Of a DNA stretch of 64,000 nucleotides, positions 35,888 to 45,200 are shown piece after piece. The DNA comes from Pseudomonadota bacterium (GTDB lineage Bacteria; Pseudomonadota; Gammaproteobacteria; Burkholderiales; Burkholderiaceae_B). The notes under the pieces are model-generated. The model saw only the letters and a program-made list of their open reading frames with translations, had not been told where the DNA came from and made no database searches. A program made the translations under genes and the position numbers. The number at the start of each line of letters is the position of its first letter. Positions within the stretch are counted from its first letter, which is position 1. The stretch spans positions 248,001-312,000 of the forward strand of contig JAFAEO010000004.1 in assembly GCA_023423975.1 (NCBI GenBank). The letters are read 5' to 3'.

Positions 35888-37450
35888 TTATTCCTTGGTT
35901 ACCATGACCGGCACGGTACGATCTGAACTCAAGGGTTTTACCACCAGCCCCTTGCGCGCCGCCCAGATGTTTTTGTAATGGAACATGGGGATCACGCCCA
36001 CTTCATCGGATACCACCTGGGCAGCATCCTGCATGATTTTTTCGCGTTTGGCATCATCGAACTCTTCGGTGGCCTGCTTCAGATAGTCGTCGTGCTTCTG
36101 GCTGCTGTAATGGCCCCAGTTGGATGCGCCCAAGCCTTTGTCAGGGTTCACGGTAGCCAGAATATTGACCATCGCATAGCTGCCCTCGCCGGTTCCATTA
36201 CCCCAGGCAATCACAGACATGGCGTATTCATTCTTACGGGCTGCGCCCGAGTATACGGCCCATGGCACTACGGAAACCTGGGTTTTTACGCCGATACGAC
36301 TCCAGAACTGGGCCACTGCCTGCACGGTCTCTGGCGCCATGGGATAGCGATCTGTCGGCACATGCACAGTCAGGTTAAAGCCATCCGGGTAGCCGGCTTC
36401 CTTCAGCAAATCCTTGGCTTTCTGGGCGTCAAAGGCAATCGGCTTGATATTCGGGTTGTAGCCAATCGAATCCTTGGGCATCCACTGGTCGGCGACCGTC
36501 ACACTGCCCTGCAAAATGCGATCAGCGATGGCATCGCGATTGATCGCCAGCGACAATGCCTGCCGCACTTTCAAATCGAGCAGCGGATTTTTATCCAGTG
36601 GTTTGCCGCTGTTATCTGTAATGAATTTATTGGGTTTCGGATTAAAGCTAGGTTGCAGCAAAAAAACGCGCAGTCCGTTATAGGCATACACCTTCACTTT
36701 CTCATCGCTTTGCAGTTTTTTTAGGTCGGCGACCGACACTTTATCGATCACGTCCACATCGCCGGACAGCAAGGCCGTGGAACGCGTTGCGGCGTTGGCC
36801 ACATAACGATAGGACACCTTGTCCCACACGGGTTTTTCACCCCAATAAGTGGGGTTGGCCTCAACCTGAAAGCCTGCGCCTGGCGTGTAGGAAACCAGCT
36901 TATACGGACCGGTACCGATCAGGGCCTTGCCTGAATTGAAGTCATCGCTTGTCGCGTTCTCGGTGCTTTTTTTCTGCACCAGATGCACAGAAGCCAGATT
37001 CAGCGGCAGGCCAGGATTAGGAATCGTGGTTTCAAATACCAGCGTACCGGGTTCTTTTTCTGTCACGCTTTTGATCGTGCGCACATAGCCTGTAAAAGGT
37101 GCAACCGAACCGGGCACCTTGCGGATGCGTTCAATGGAATAGATAACGTCCTGCGCTGTAAACGGTGTACCATCGCTCCATTTGACGTCCGGACGCAATT
37201 TGAATTCCCAGGTCGTCGGGCTGGTGTTTTTCCACTCTGTTGCCAGTCCGGGCAACAATTTGTTGTGATAGTTATTGACCAGCATATCAAAAAAGAACAG
37301 GCCGGCAGAGCGGTCGCCCGCGAAGTTATTCAGTTGCGGATCCAGCGAAGACAGATTGTCGGCAAAGGCGATTTTCAGTTCTTCTGCGTGGGCCATAGTG
37401 CCTGCGGCCATCAGGCTTGCTGCGATGGCAGCCAGTACGCGCTTTTTCAT
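35888..37450 (-). CDS. Peptide/nickel-type ABC transporter substrate-binding protein
   Basis: A 520-residue SBP_bac_5 family periplasmic protein. The signal peptide MKKRVLAAIAASLMAAGTMA ends near residue 22 (AHA-EE). The mature protein starts with LKIAFADNLSSLDPQL and has the family landmarks FKLRPDVKWSDGTPFTAQD, IGTGPYKLV and LDLKVRQALSLAINRDAI. The DppA/OppA family binds peptides, opines, glycosides or nickel; nothing here reveals the ligand. It resembles the binding proteins found with Avi_7169/7170-type genes. It lies after the importer's ATPase gene (gap about 80 bases) and likely belongs to the same transcript. Confidence 0.92.
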   Translation of the reverse strand: MKKRVLAAIAASLMAAGTMAHAEELKIAFADNLSSLDPQLNNFAGDRSAGLFFFDMLVNNYHNKLLPGLATEWKNTSPTTWEFKLRPDVKWSDGTPFTAQDVIYSIERIRKVPGSVAPFTGYVRTIKSVTEKEPGTLVFETTIPNPGLPLNLASVHLVQKKSTENATSDDFNSGKALIGTGPYKLVSYTPGAGFQVEANPTYWGEKPVWDKVSYRYVANAATRSTALLSGDVDVIDKVSVADLKKLQSDEKVKVYAYNGLRVFLLQPSFNPKPNKFITDNSGKPLDKNPLLDLKVRQALSLAINRDAIADRILQGSVTVADQWMPKDSIGYNPNIKPIAFDAQKAKDLLKEAGYPDGFNLTVHVPTDRYPMAPETVQAVAQFWSRIGVKTQVSVVPWAVYSGAARKNEYAMSVIAWGNGTGEGSYAMVNILATVNPDKGLGASNWGHYSSQKHDDYLKQATEEFDDAKREKIMQDAAQVVSDEVGVIPMFHYKNIWAARKGLVVKPLSSDRTVPVMVTKE

Positions 37451-37532
37451 TTGTATTCCTTTAAAAGGTTGCTGCTACTTAATCAATATAATCAACACAA
37501 TCGAAATCGGGCAGTTAATCCCTGACGCCCAC

Positions 37533-38546
37533 TCAGGTTTGGTCATTCAGGTGGCAGGCGCTCATATGCCCGCCGGCCACTGCTTTGAGCAACGGTACTT
37601 CGGCACGACAGCGAGGCATGGCATGCGGACAGCGTGGATGAAAATGGCAACCCGCTGGCGGATTAAGCGGGCTGGGTATTTCACCCTTGATAATCGAAAA
37701 CACTTTCTTGCGATCCCGCATTTTGGGAATCTCGGCCAGCAGGGCCTGGGTATAGGGATGATTGGGCTTGCTGAAAATCTCTGCAACCGGCGCCTGTTCA
37801 ACGATGCGGCCCAAATACATGATCACCACACGATCGGACAGGTGCTCCACCACGCCCAGATCATGGCTGATAAACAGATAGGTCAGACCCAGTTCTGCAC
37901 GCAATTGCATGAACAGATTCAGAATCTGCGCCTGAATGGAAACGTCCAGTGCGGCAACGGCTTCGTCGCAGACCAGCATATCGGGCGCCACGGCCAGTGC
38001 CCGTGCAATACCAATACGCTGGCGCTGACCGCCGCTGAACTGATGCGGAAAACGGTTGCGCAGGCTGGCCGACAATCCGGCGCGCTCAAGCTGTTCAGAT
38101 ACATACTGGTCCAGGTCACGCGCCGATACCATATTGTGCAGTCGCGGGGACTCTCCCACAATGTCACGCACGCGCATGCGCGGATTCAGGCTGGAATAGG
38201 GATCCTGGAAAATCATCTGGATTTTCAGGCGGGCTGCCTCGGCCTCGTGCCTGGGCAGCGTTTTCAGGTCCTGGCCGTTAACCAGTACCTGGCCCGCTGT
38301 CGGCTCCATAATGCCGGCCACCATCCGGCCCAGCGTTGACTTGCCACAGCCGGACTCGCCTACCAGGCCGACCACTTCGCCTTTGGCAATATCCAGGCTG
38401 ACATCATCCACAGCGCGTGTCAGCGCCGAGGGACGGGTCAACCGGAGCTTTTGCAGCCAGGGATCCAGTATTCCGTCGCTGGCATGACCAAAGGTTTTGG
38501 ATACGTGACTAACCCGCATCAGCGGCATTTTTATTGCATCTGTCAT
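37533..38546 (-). CDS. Oligopeptide-type ABC transporter ATP-binding protein (DppF-like)
   Basis: A 337-residue ABC ATPase. Walker A GESGCGKST, Q-loop FQDPYSSLNPR, signature FSGGQRQRIGIARAL, Walker B MLVCDEAVAALD and the switch His in FISHDL are all present; the C-terminal oligopeptide extension has the Cys-containing CHFHPRCPHAMPRC block that ligates an iron-sulfur cluster in DppD/OppD-like proteins. The start at 38546 overlaps the upstream ATPase stop (ATGA). With the partner ATPase it drives the permease pair encoded upstream. Confidence 0.94.
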   Translation of the reverse strand: MTDAIKMPLMRVSHVSKTFGHASDGILDPWLQKLRLTRPSALTRAVDDVSLDIAKGEVVGLVGESGCGKSTLGRMVAGIMEPTAGQVLVNGQDLKTLPRHEAEAARLKIQMIFQDPYSSLNPRMRVRDIVGESPRLHNMVSARDLDQYVSEQLERAGLSASLRNRFPHQFSGGQRQRIGIARALAVAPDMLVCDEAVAALDVSIQAQILNLFMQLRAELGLTYLFISHDLGVVEHLSDRVVIMYLGRIVEQAPVAEIFSKPNHPYTQALLAEIPKMRDRKKVFSIIKGEIPSPLNPPAGCHFHPRCPHAMPRCRAEVPLLKAVAGGHMSACHLNDQT

Positions 38547-39535
38547 AGGGCCACTTCCGTTTCGGGAACAGCGCCCGGATGATAGCAACGCACCCGATGA
38601 CCGGCCGCCAGTTCGTCCAGCGCCGGCATCGTGTCACAAACCGCGGTGCGTCGCGGGCAACGCGACGCGAAGGCACAGCCGGCAGGCAATGACAGCAGAT
38701 TAGGCGTCATGCCCGCAATCTGCCGCAGCGGCTGCCCTCGCACATTATTGGCCGGCAAGCTCTGGATCAGCCCCTGAGTATATGGATGCTGCGGGTTGTC
38801 CAGCACCTGATCAACCGTACCAGCTTCCACAATTTTTCCGGCATACATCACATGCAAATCGTCAGCGAGCCCGGCGACCACCGACAGATCGTGGGTAATC
38901 CAGATCAGGGCGGTGCCATAGCGGGCCGACAGTTTCTGTATTTCCGACAGAATCTGCGACTGAATCGTGACATCCAGCGCCGTTGTCGGCTCGTCTGCGA
39001 TGATCAAATCGGGGCGCAGCAACAGCGCTATGGCAATGGCCACACGCTGGCGCATGCCGCCAGAGAGCTGATGCGGATAGGCCGACAGACGGGCTTCAGG
39101 ACTGGGAATGCCCATCAGCCCCAGCATATCGCGCGATTGTTCCCAGGCCTGTTTACGGCTGATTTTTTCGTGAGCGCGCAGAGTTTCGATCATTTGCGTA
39201 TCCACCCGCAGCACCGGATTCAATGTCATCATTGGATCCTGGAAAATCATGGAAATGCGATTGCCGCGCAGATGACGCAATTGCTTTTGCGGCAGGCTCA
39301 GCAGATCCTGCCCCTTGAACAGAATTTGTCCGCCCACAATACGGCCCGGCTCGTCAACCAGGCCCATGATGGAAAAGCCCGTGACGGATTTGCCTGAGCC
39401 GGACTCACCAACCAGTCCCAGAATGCGCCCCGATTCCAGTTGCAGCGAGACGCCGTCAACTGCCGGCACCTGGCCCGCCCGGGTCATGAAATGCGTGCGC
39501 AGATCGCGAACGTCCAGCAAAGGCGTCGTACTCAT
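38543..39535 (-). CDS. Oligopeptide-type ABC transporter ATP-binding protein (DppD-like)
   Basis: A 330-residue ABC ATPase. Motifs: GESGSGKSV (Walker A), FQDPMMTLNPVLRV, the signature LSGGMRQRVAIAIALL, Walker B LIIADEPTTALD and WITHDLSVV; the C-terminal CAFASRCPRRTAVC block is the oligopeptide-family Cys motif. The ATG at 39535 overlaps the permease stop by four bases and gives a family-normal N-terminus (MSTTPLLDVRDL). Longer upstream reading in this frame is not protein-like. Works with the DppF-like subunit. Confidence 0.94.
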   Translation of the reverse strand: MSTTPLLDVRDLRTHFMTRAGQVPAVDGVSLQLESGRILGLVGESGSGKSVTGFSIMGLVDEPGRIVGGQILFKGQDLLSLPQKQLRHLRGNRISMIFQDPMMTLNPVLRVDTQMIETLRAHEKISRKQAWEQSRDMLGLMGIPSPEARLSAYPHQLSGGMRQRVAIAIALLLRPDLIIADEPTTALDVTIQSQILSEIQKLSARYGTALIWITHDLSVVAGLADDLHVMYAGKIVEAGTVDQVLDNPQHPYTQGLIQSLPANNVRGQPLRQIAGMTPNLLSLPAGCAFASRCPRRTAVCDTMPALDELAAGHRVRCYHPGAVPETEVAL

Positions 39536-40458
39536 CGCTGCCTCCGCGGATTGAACATTTCCCGCAGGCGATCGCCCACCAGGTTCAGCGCCACGATGGT
39601 CACCAATAGGGCCACGCCCGGAAACAGGCTGATCCAGTACTGTCCCGAGAGCATGTACTGATAGCCGTTGGCAATCAGTAATCCCAGCGACGGCTCTGTC
39701 ACGGGCACGCCCAGTCCCAGGAAACTCATGGTTGCTTCCAGCGTGATCGCACGGGCAACCTGCAAGGTGCCGATTACAATCAAAGGCGGCAGGCAATTGG
39801 GCAGGATGTGTCGCAGCATGATCCGCCATTGGGGAATATTCAGGCTTCTTGCCGCCTCAACATATTCCTTCTGTCGCTCTGCCAATGCCTGGCCCCTGGC
39901 GGTACGTGCATAATAGGCCCATTCCAGTATCACAAGCGTTAATATCACATTGCCGATACCCTTGCCCAGATACGCCAGAATCATCATCGCAATCAGAATC
40001 GACGGGAACGACAGCATTAAATCCACGGTACGCATGATAAAGCTATCGACCCTGCCCCCGGCATAGGCCGACAGCACGCCCAGTATGGTCCCGACCACAC
40101 TTGCAATAAGCGCAGAACCTACGCCCACAGTCAGACTGATACGCAGGCCATACAGGATGGCAGATAACAGATCCCTTCCCTGTCCGTCTGTTCCCAGCCA
40201 GTAGTTATAGGTGCCTGCGCCGTTGGCGCTGCCTGGCGCCAGCCGCGAATCCAGGATATCCAGTTGCATCAGATCATACGGATTTTGCGGTGTCAGCCAG
40301 TGGGCGAACACCGAACCGAAAGCCAGCAGCAACAGCAGCGCAAAGCCGATCACGGCACGCTTGGAAGAGAAAAAATCGGCCAGCCGTTCGCGAAACAGCG
40401 AAGGCTTGGGTGCTGTAATGACCGCTTGCACGGCGGACTCGGTCACAGGCTGGCTCAT
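39532..40458 (-). CDS. Oligopeptide-type ABC transporter permease (DppC-like)
   Basis: A 308-residue inner-membrane permease with an N-terminal OppC-type domain (FFSSKRAVIGFALLLLLAFG) followed by five further membrane helices. The coupling EAA loop is visible as EYVEAARSLNIPQWRIMLRH, where the ATPase docks. GTDGQGRDLLSAILYG is the usual signature before the second helix. It overlaps the DppB-like gene (ATGA) and the DppD-like gene (ATGA), giving a fully coupled transporter operon. Confidence 0.94.
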   Translation of the reverse strand: MSQPVTESAVQAVITAPKPSLFRERLADFFSSKRAVIGFALLLLLAFGSVFAHWLTPQNPYDLMQLDILDSRLAPGSANGAGTYNYWLGTDGQGRDLLSAILYGLRISLTVGVGSALIASVVGTILGVLSAYAGGRVDSFIMRTVDLMLSFPSILIAMMILAYLGKGIGNVILTLVILEWAYYARTARGQALAERQKEYVEAARSLNIPQWRIMLRHILPNCLPPLIVIGTLQVARAITLEATMSFLGLGVPVTEPSLGLLIANGYQYMLSGQYWISLFPGVALLVTIVALNLVGDRLREMFNPRRQR

Positions 40459-41429
40459 CGCGCCCCCTCCAGACGAACCCGCGGATCAAGCAAGCGATAG
40501 GCGATATCCACCAGTAAATTAATGGTCACGAACACACAGACAATAATCACCAGATAGGCCAGGATAACCGGTCTGTCCAGGCCATTGATGCTGTCCAGGA
40601 TCAGTTTGCCTGCGCCAGGCCAGGAGAAAATGCTCTCGGTCACTACGGCGCCGGCAATGGTCGAACCAAATTCCAGCCCCAGTACGGTAATCAGGGGAAT
40701 CATGATATTGCGCAGCACATGCACGCCGATCACCCGCAGATTGCTCAAGCCCTTGGCACGGGCAAAACGGATATAGTCCAGCGGCAGCACCTCCTGCACA
40801 CCGGCGTAGGTCAACCTGATCACAAGCGAAACCTTGAACAATGCAAGATTGACTGCCGGCAACAACATATGCCGCAGGCCATCGAGCGTTAAAAACGACC
40901 ATTGATAGCCAAACAGCGTCACGGTTTGCCCCCGTCCTGATGAGGGCAACCATCCCAGGCTGACGCTGAATGCCATGATCAGCACCAGCCCGACCCAGAA
41001 GGTGGGCAAAGAAAAGCCCAGAATACTGCTGGTCATGATCGTGCGGGACACAATACTTTCTGAATACAGGCCGGCTATGAGTCCCAGCGGCACCCCTACC
41101 ACAATCGCAATAACCAGGGCGGCCATCGCCAGCTCCATGGTCGCCGGTAACCGATGCAGCACCAGTTGCAAGGCCGGCTGGTTGTACACAAAGCTGTTAC
41201 CCAGATCGCCCTGCACCGCACTGGCCAGGAAATGAAAATATTGCAGCCATAAAGGCTTGTCCAGCCCCATCTGCGCGATGATGCGGGCACGGTCGCGCTG
41301 ATCGGCATCGGGCCCGATCAGAATATCAATCGGGTTGCCAACAGCGTGCAGGCCGATAAAGACGATCACTGTCATCAACAGGATAATGAGCAACGCCTGC
41401 AGAACGCGTTTAATCAACCACAGCGTCAT
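40455..41429 (-). CDS. Oligopeptide-type ABC transporter permease (DppB-like)
   Basis: A 324-residue permease: an N-terminal helix (VLQALLIILLMTVIVFIGLH), a periplasmic segment and five more helices. The EAA-type loop is DYIRFARAKGLSNLRVIGVH near residue 220, and the late TESIFSWPGAGKL is typical of DppB. The ATG at 41429 overlaps the upstream monooxygenase stop; an earlier GTG-like start would add 13 residues without support. Dipeptide or nickel-type importers usually have this DppB-C-D-F order, as seen here. Confidence 0.93.
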   Translation of the reverse strand: MTLWLIKRVLQALLIILLMTVIVFIGLHAVGNPIDILIGPDADQRDRARIIAQMGLDKPLWLQYFHFLASAVQGDLGNSFVYNQPALQLVLHRLPATMELAMAALVIAIVVGVPLGLIAGLYSESIVSRTIMTSSILGFSLPTFWVGLVLIMAFSVSLGWLPSSGRGQTVTLFGYQWSFLTLDGLRHMLLPAVNLALFKVSLVIRLTYAGVQEVLPLDYIRFARAKGLSNLRVIGVHVLRNIMIPLITVLGLEFGSTIAGAVVTESIFSWPGAGKLILDSINGLDRPVILAYLVIIVCVFVTINLLVDIAYRLLDPRVRLEGAR

Positions 41430-42886
41430 TGCGCCTCCACAGGCAAGGGCGGACCTGCGGGCGTCCACTCATCGCCATCGAGCTCCGGTTCAGCATAGGC
41501 TTGCAGTTGCGCATAATAATCGGCGACATCTTCCTGATACAGGGAGCCGGCAATGGCGCGAGCAATGGCCGAGGCCCCATCGGAAATGGCCGGGATATCG
41601 CCCGAGACAGTGCCATGCGAGGCCACGGCAGGGTAGCTGAAACAGTGAATATGCGCCAGGCTGGGAGCGTCCACGCCCGCGCGAGGCTGGAACTCGAAAC
41701 CCGGCCCCAAATCGGGACAGGCAGCCAGTTCGGCATCGTCCTGTCCTGGCTGCGGATGAAAACGCTGCGCCCAGGTTCGCACCAACGGCGCCAACTCCGC
41801 ATACTCCGGACGCAGGTGCCAGTCAATATTGAAGCCTGTGGCAAAAATGAGAAAGTCCAGAACAAATGTACCCTTGGGCGTAGTCAAATAGATCACGTCC
41901 TCGCGCACGTCAATATCCAGTACCGGACAACCGACATTGAAGCGGGCATTGTGATGCGAAGCCACTCGCAAGGTACTGCCTTTGGGCGGCGGCACTTGCT
42001 GCACATTGATGTAATGGCGAATCCGCCACTTCCACTCATCCGATAAACCAGCGTAGCCATGTACCAGGCCGGGACTGCCAGAGCCCTTGCCTTTGTTGAT
42101 ACGAGGAATCTCGTTACGCCTTATGATCATATCCACACTGTGCGCACCGGCTTCCAGCGCAGTGGCCGCGCTGTCCATGGCCGAAGCGCCTGCGCCGATC
42201 ACCGCGACACGCTTGCCGGCAAGCGTGTTGTAATCAAAAAAATCCGAAGAATGCGCACGCAGATGAGCCGGCACCTTATCGGCAAACGCCGGATAACCCG
42301 GCCCACCCAGGCCATCGCGGCCGGTAGCCAGAATCAGGCGCCGGGCAGCCACAACCTTTTCGCCCTCAGGAGCCTGCAATGTCAGTTCAAGATAATTGTC
42401 CGGATGTAGATGGACATGACGAACGTGATGTTCATTACGCACATCCACATTCATGACTTTGCGATACCAGCGCAGATAATCCATCCATTGCAAGCGCGGT
42501 ATTTTATCCAGCGCCTCCCATTCCTGGCGTCCGTACTGTGCTTCGAACCATGCTCGAAACGTAAGCGACGGCAGTCCCAGAGCGGGCCCCGTCAGCTGTT
42601 TGGGCGAACGCAAGGTTTCCATGCGCGCCGTGGTTGCCCATGGCCCTTCAAAGCCAGCTGGCGCACGATCGAAATTACAGGCGCGCACGCCCAGGTTGCG
42701 CAGGGCAACAGCAGCAGTCAACCCCGCCATTCCGCCGCCAATAATGGCAACATCGAGCAAGCGCTCACCACCCACCACCCTGGGCTGTACCCAATCCTTG
42801 CCGGGCAGGTCAAGACGGGAAAGATCTTCCTGCAAACGTGCTTCAAGGCCGGGCAGCCCGTCTTTTTCGGGTGGTTGATAACTCAT
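41426..42886 (-). CDS. FAD-dependent NAD(P)H monooxygenase-like flavoprotein
   Basis: A 486-residue flavoprotein. The FAD-binding fingerprint VAIIGGGMAG lies near residues 46-55, a second nucleotide-binding motif KRVAVIGAGASAMDSAATAL is in the middle, and the ILATGRDG and IFATGFNID segments are the ATG motifs of flavin monooxygenases and related enzymes. The exact FMO and Baeyer-Villiger fingerprints are not obvious, so the class is uncertain. It is the first gene of the long minus-strand run, coupled by ATGA overlap to the importer permease, and likely oxidises the imported substrate. The ATG at 42886 was preferred over one 24 bases upstream. Confidence 0.85.
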   Translation of the reverse strand: MSYQPPEKDGLPGLEARLQEDLSRLDLPGKDWVQPRVVGGERLLDVAIIGGGMAGLTAAVALRNLGVRACNFDRAPAGFEGPWATTARMETLRSPKQLTGPALGLPSLTFRAWFEAQYGRQEWEALDKIPRLQWMDYLRWYRKVMNVDVRNEHHVRHVHLHPDNYLELTLQAPEGEKVVAARRLILATGRDGLGGPGYPAFADKVPAHLRAHSSDFFDYNTLAGKRVAVIGAGASAMDSAATALEAGAHSVDMIIRRNEIPRINKGKGSGSPGLVHGYAGLSDEWKWRIRHYINVQQVPPPKGSTLRVASHHNARFNVGCPVLDIDVREDVIYLTTPKGTFVLDFLIFATGFNIDWHLRPEYAELAPLVRTWAQRFHPQPGQDDAELAACPDLGPGFEFQPRAGVDAPSLAHIHCFSYPAVASHGTVSGDIPAISDGASAIARAIAGSLYQEDVADYYAQLQAYAEPELDGDEWTPAGPPLPVEAQ

Positions 42887-43447
42887 TCTGCAACTCAACG
42901 ATAAATGCAAGGGTTTTCCCTTGCTGGATTTATTTGATTATTACGCAATGATATAAAGAAACGCGTAACCAACCATTTTAAAGAATATGGCCAGTTTAAT
43001 ATATATTATTTAGTAATTAATATATATCAAGAATAATAATGATACCGATGGGAAGAATGGCGGCGGCATTACGAGTGTAGTCGAGATATCCTGGTGAAAA
43101 ATGTCCACGTCAATCAAGCGAGATTCGGTGAAACAACGAACTACGCTGCTGTGCACGTGTGTATCAGTTTACAGTTATGCCAAGAGTAAACCGCTGATAG
43201 CCATAGCCATTGGCGGGACAATTACCTTCGTTTTGCGACTGAAAGCCTACTGTCGCGCCAGACGCGCTTTGCGTATGGACAGATGCTGAGCAAGCCGCTC
43301 TTTGTCCGAAGACACCGAAAGCAGTTCCGATCCCGCCTTAATCTACATCATGGACGCAACCATTCGGCTGTTATAACTTCCTCCGTTTACAAATTTTCAG
43401 GTCGAGCGACACTGCGTCTCACCCTTGCCAAGTGGAGGAAATAAGGC
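42887..43447. other. AT-rich intergenic region, left edge of an atypical segment
   Basis: About 560 bases with no confident gene, containing the promoter region for two divergent units. It holds a small perfect hairpin GCAAGGG-TTTT-CCCTTGC (42907-42924) in the leader of the monooxygenase and a strongly AT-rich stretch (42990-43050). A 62-codon reading frame at 43101-43289 ends with SYAKSKPLIAIAIGGTI, which faintly recalls the C-terminal helix of DUF883 ribosome-associated proteins and may be a decayed gene. No transposase or integrase was seen. Confidence 0.45.
42996..43027. repeat. Direct repeat of TTAATATATAT
   Basis: TTAATATATAT occurs at 42996-43006 and 43017-43027, 21 bases apart, in the most AT-rich stretch of the window. 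The spacing of two helical turns could suit AT-binding proteins such as H-NS or IHF, but low complexity makes chance possible. Confidence 0.4.
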
Positions 43448-44224
43448 ATGCGACTTCCTTACAAATATAAGAATCTCAATGTAAATATAGATTACCTACG
43501 AATTGCCAATGAGTTAGCCAATTTGGGGGAGTCTGCCTGGACCAGACATGGATTCCACAATACAGGGCATGATGTTGTTTCCATTCTAAGTTCGAATGGA
43601 ACAATACTGAACAAAAATGGAACCGTAAATAACTCACTCGTTCCACCATTTCTTCCCACTCCTTATTTAGATAAGATGCCTTACACAAAAGAGGTCATTT
43701 ATTCTTTCGGAGTCGCACCAAACAGAACGAGATTCGCTATGATGCGCGCCGGGACTGTTATAACACCCCATAGAGATCTTCAGCCAAACTGGTACAACAA
43801 AGTGCGCGTGCATATACCAATTTGCACTAATGTCGACGTCAAGTTCCATATATGGGAAGAAAACAGTCTTTTACTCCCGCAAGATAGAGCAGATGTTCAT
43901 TTTGGTTTAGGTAGTGCGTGGGTATTTGACATTTGGCGTGTTCATGCTGTAACAAATTTTTCTAACATTGATCGAATTCACTTGATTATTGACTTAGAAC
44001 CGAAAGGTCATCTATTCGATTTAATGTTTCACGATGTCGAACCAAACGCTATTTACGAAACTTTCAGCTATGTCTACCCAAATCAATATGAAACAGACAT
44101 AGACACATTAGTATGGTTAACAGCAGGAGACGTAGAAATAGGTAAAAAGCTCTGGAATGCAAAAATAACGACCAACAATCCCCAGATAGGCGCATACAAA
44201 TACAATGAAGCGTTTTGGGCATAA
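43448..44224 (+). CDS. Aspartyl/asparaginyl beta-hydroxylase-like dioxygenase
   Basis: A 258-residue Fe(II)/2-oxoglutarate dioxygenase of the Asp_Arg_Hydrox type. The metal triad is His108-x-Asp110 (VITPHRDLQPNW) and His166 (WRVHAVTNFS); Arg176 in DRIHLIIDL is the likely 2-oxoglutarate anchor. There is no signal peptide, so it is cytoplasmic. The family includes hydroxylases of protein Asp/Asn and of free amino acids (cis-proline hydroxylases). GGAGG about ten bases before the ATG supports the start. The coding sequence is clearly AT-richer than flanking genes, and an exporter and a PabB gene follow on the same strand. Confidence 0.83.
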   Translation: MRLPYKYKNLNVNIDYLRIANELANLGESAWTRHGFHNTGHDVVSILSSNGTILNKNGTVNNSLVPPFLPTPYLDKMPYTKEVIYSFGVAPNRTRFAMMRAGTVITPHRDLQPNWYNKVRVHIPICTNVDVKFHIWEENSLLLPQDRADVHFGLGSAWVFDIWRVHAVTNFSNIDRIHLIIDLEPKGHLFDLMFHDVEPNAIYETFSYVYPNQYETDIDTLVWLTAGDVEIGKKLWNAKITTNNPQIGAYKYNEAFWA

Positions 44225-44248
44225 GAAAGCGATATCACTATTCACAAC

Positions 44249-45142
44249 ATGAAGAAAATGCACGCTTCGCTCCCAGCTCATATGTCCGCCACTGGTTGGA
44301 TAGTTTTGCATATCCTCTGTTTTTCTTCTGCTGCCATCCTCGTTAAAACCAACTCTGCAGAAATTAATGTTCCTGAACAATTACTGGTCCGTGCACTATT
44401 TACGATAAGCTTTTTAGGTATATTCACTTCAAAAAAAACAATATTCACATCTTCACGTAAGCACTGGCGTCTACTGCTACTTCGAGGATTCTTAGGATTC
44501 GTTGGGAGTTACGGTACATTTTATTCGTTCTCAGTATTACCCGTTTCAATTGCAATGACGGTGGTGGGTGTGACACCTTTGTTGGTAATGATCTTTGGCA
44601 CGATACTTCTGCGGGAAAAAGTATCCATAGATACATGGATCTATTCATTGATTATTGCAATTGCGATTTATCTCGTCACTGATCCCCAACAGATAACCGT
44701 CACCGCGACACAATCTAACGCCCTGGATATTGCCATCGCTGCGGGGAGCGCTTGTGCTACAGCGCTTTCTTTTCTAACAATCAAGGCGTTGGCCGGAAAG
44801 GCGCACTCCAGCCTAATTGTTTTTTGGTTTTCTGCCTGTAGCGTGATCGGCTTTTGCATAATTGCAGGATTTCCCTACTCCATACTGGAAGCGACTTCTT
44901 ACACAAAAATATTGTTGTGTCTTTTTTGCATATTAGGTGTTTTTTCTGACTTTTCAAAAACCAAAGCATATGAATACAGCCCTGCTTGGTTTGTAAGCCT
45001 ATGTTCAGTAGGAACGATACCGGCTTCCGGAGTTTTTGCCTGGGTAGTCCTAGACCAGTCGCTGCTACCCACTCAGTGGCTTTGGATTTTCGTAATGATG
45101 TTGTGTCTTTCGCTAGCCGTTTATCGGGCACGTGATAGATGA
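44249..45142 (+). CDS. EamA-family (DMT) transporter
   Basis: A 297-residue membrane protein with about ten helices in two EamA repeats (about 10-135 and 150-290). GSYGTFYSFSVLPVSIAMTV and VTPLLVMIFGTILLREKVS are typical of the first repeat; VLDQSLLPTQWLWIFVMMLC closes the second. DMT proteins usually export amino acids, metabolites or drugs. It begins 24 bases after the dioxygenase gene and shares its low GC content, so the two are probably co-transcribed. The export substrate may be the dioxygenase product; this is inference. Confidence 0.85.
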   Translation: MKKMHASLPAHMSATGWIVLHILCFSSAAILVKTNSAEINVPEQLLVRALFTISFLGIFTSKKTIFTSSRKHWRLLLLRGFLGFVGSYGTFYSFSVLPVSIAMTVVGVTPLLVMIFGTILLREKVSIDTWIYSLIIAIAIYLVTDPQQITVTATQSNALDIAIAAGSACATALSFLTIKALAGKAHSSLIVFWFSACSVIGFCIIAGFPYSILEATSYTKILLCLFCILGVFSDFSKTKAYEYSPAWFVSLCSVGTIPASGVFAWVVLDQSLLPTQWLWIFVMMLCLSLAVYRARDR

Positions 45143-45200
45143 AAAAATATTATGAAAATTCACTATGTTTTTTTAATTCAGAATATTTATTAACTCGAAG

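Noticed and set aside
37275..38339. 354-codon plus-strand frame opposite the importer genes
   Set aside because: Covers two real genes on the other strand and has no domain.
42990..43030. AT-rich direct repeats as insertion-sequence ends
   Set aside because: No transposase, no inverted termini and no target duplication were found.
43101..43289. 62-codon frame as a real gene
   Set aside because: Weak resemblance to a DUF883 C-terminus only, no good start site; kept as a note in the intergenic entry.
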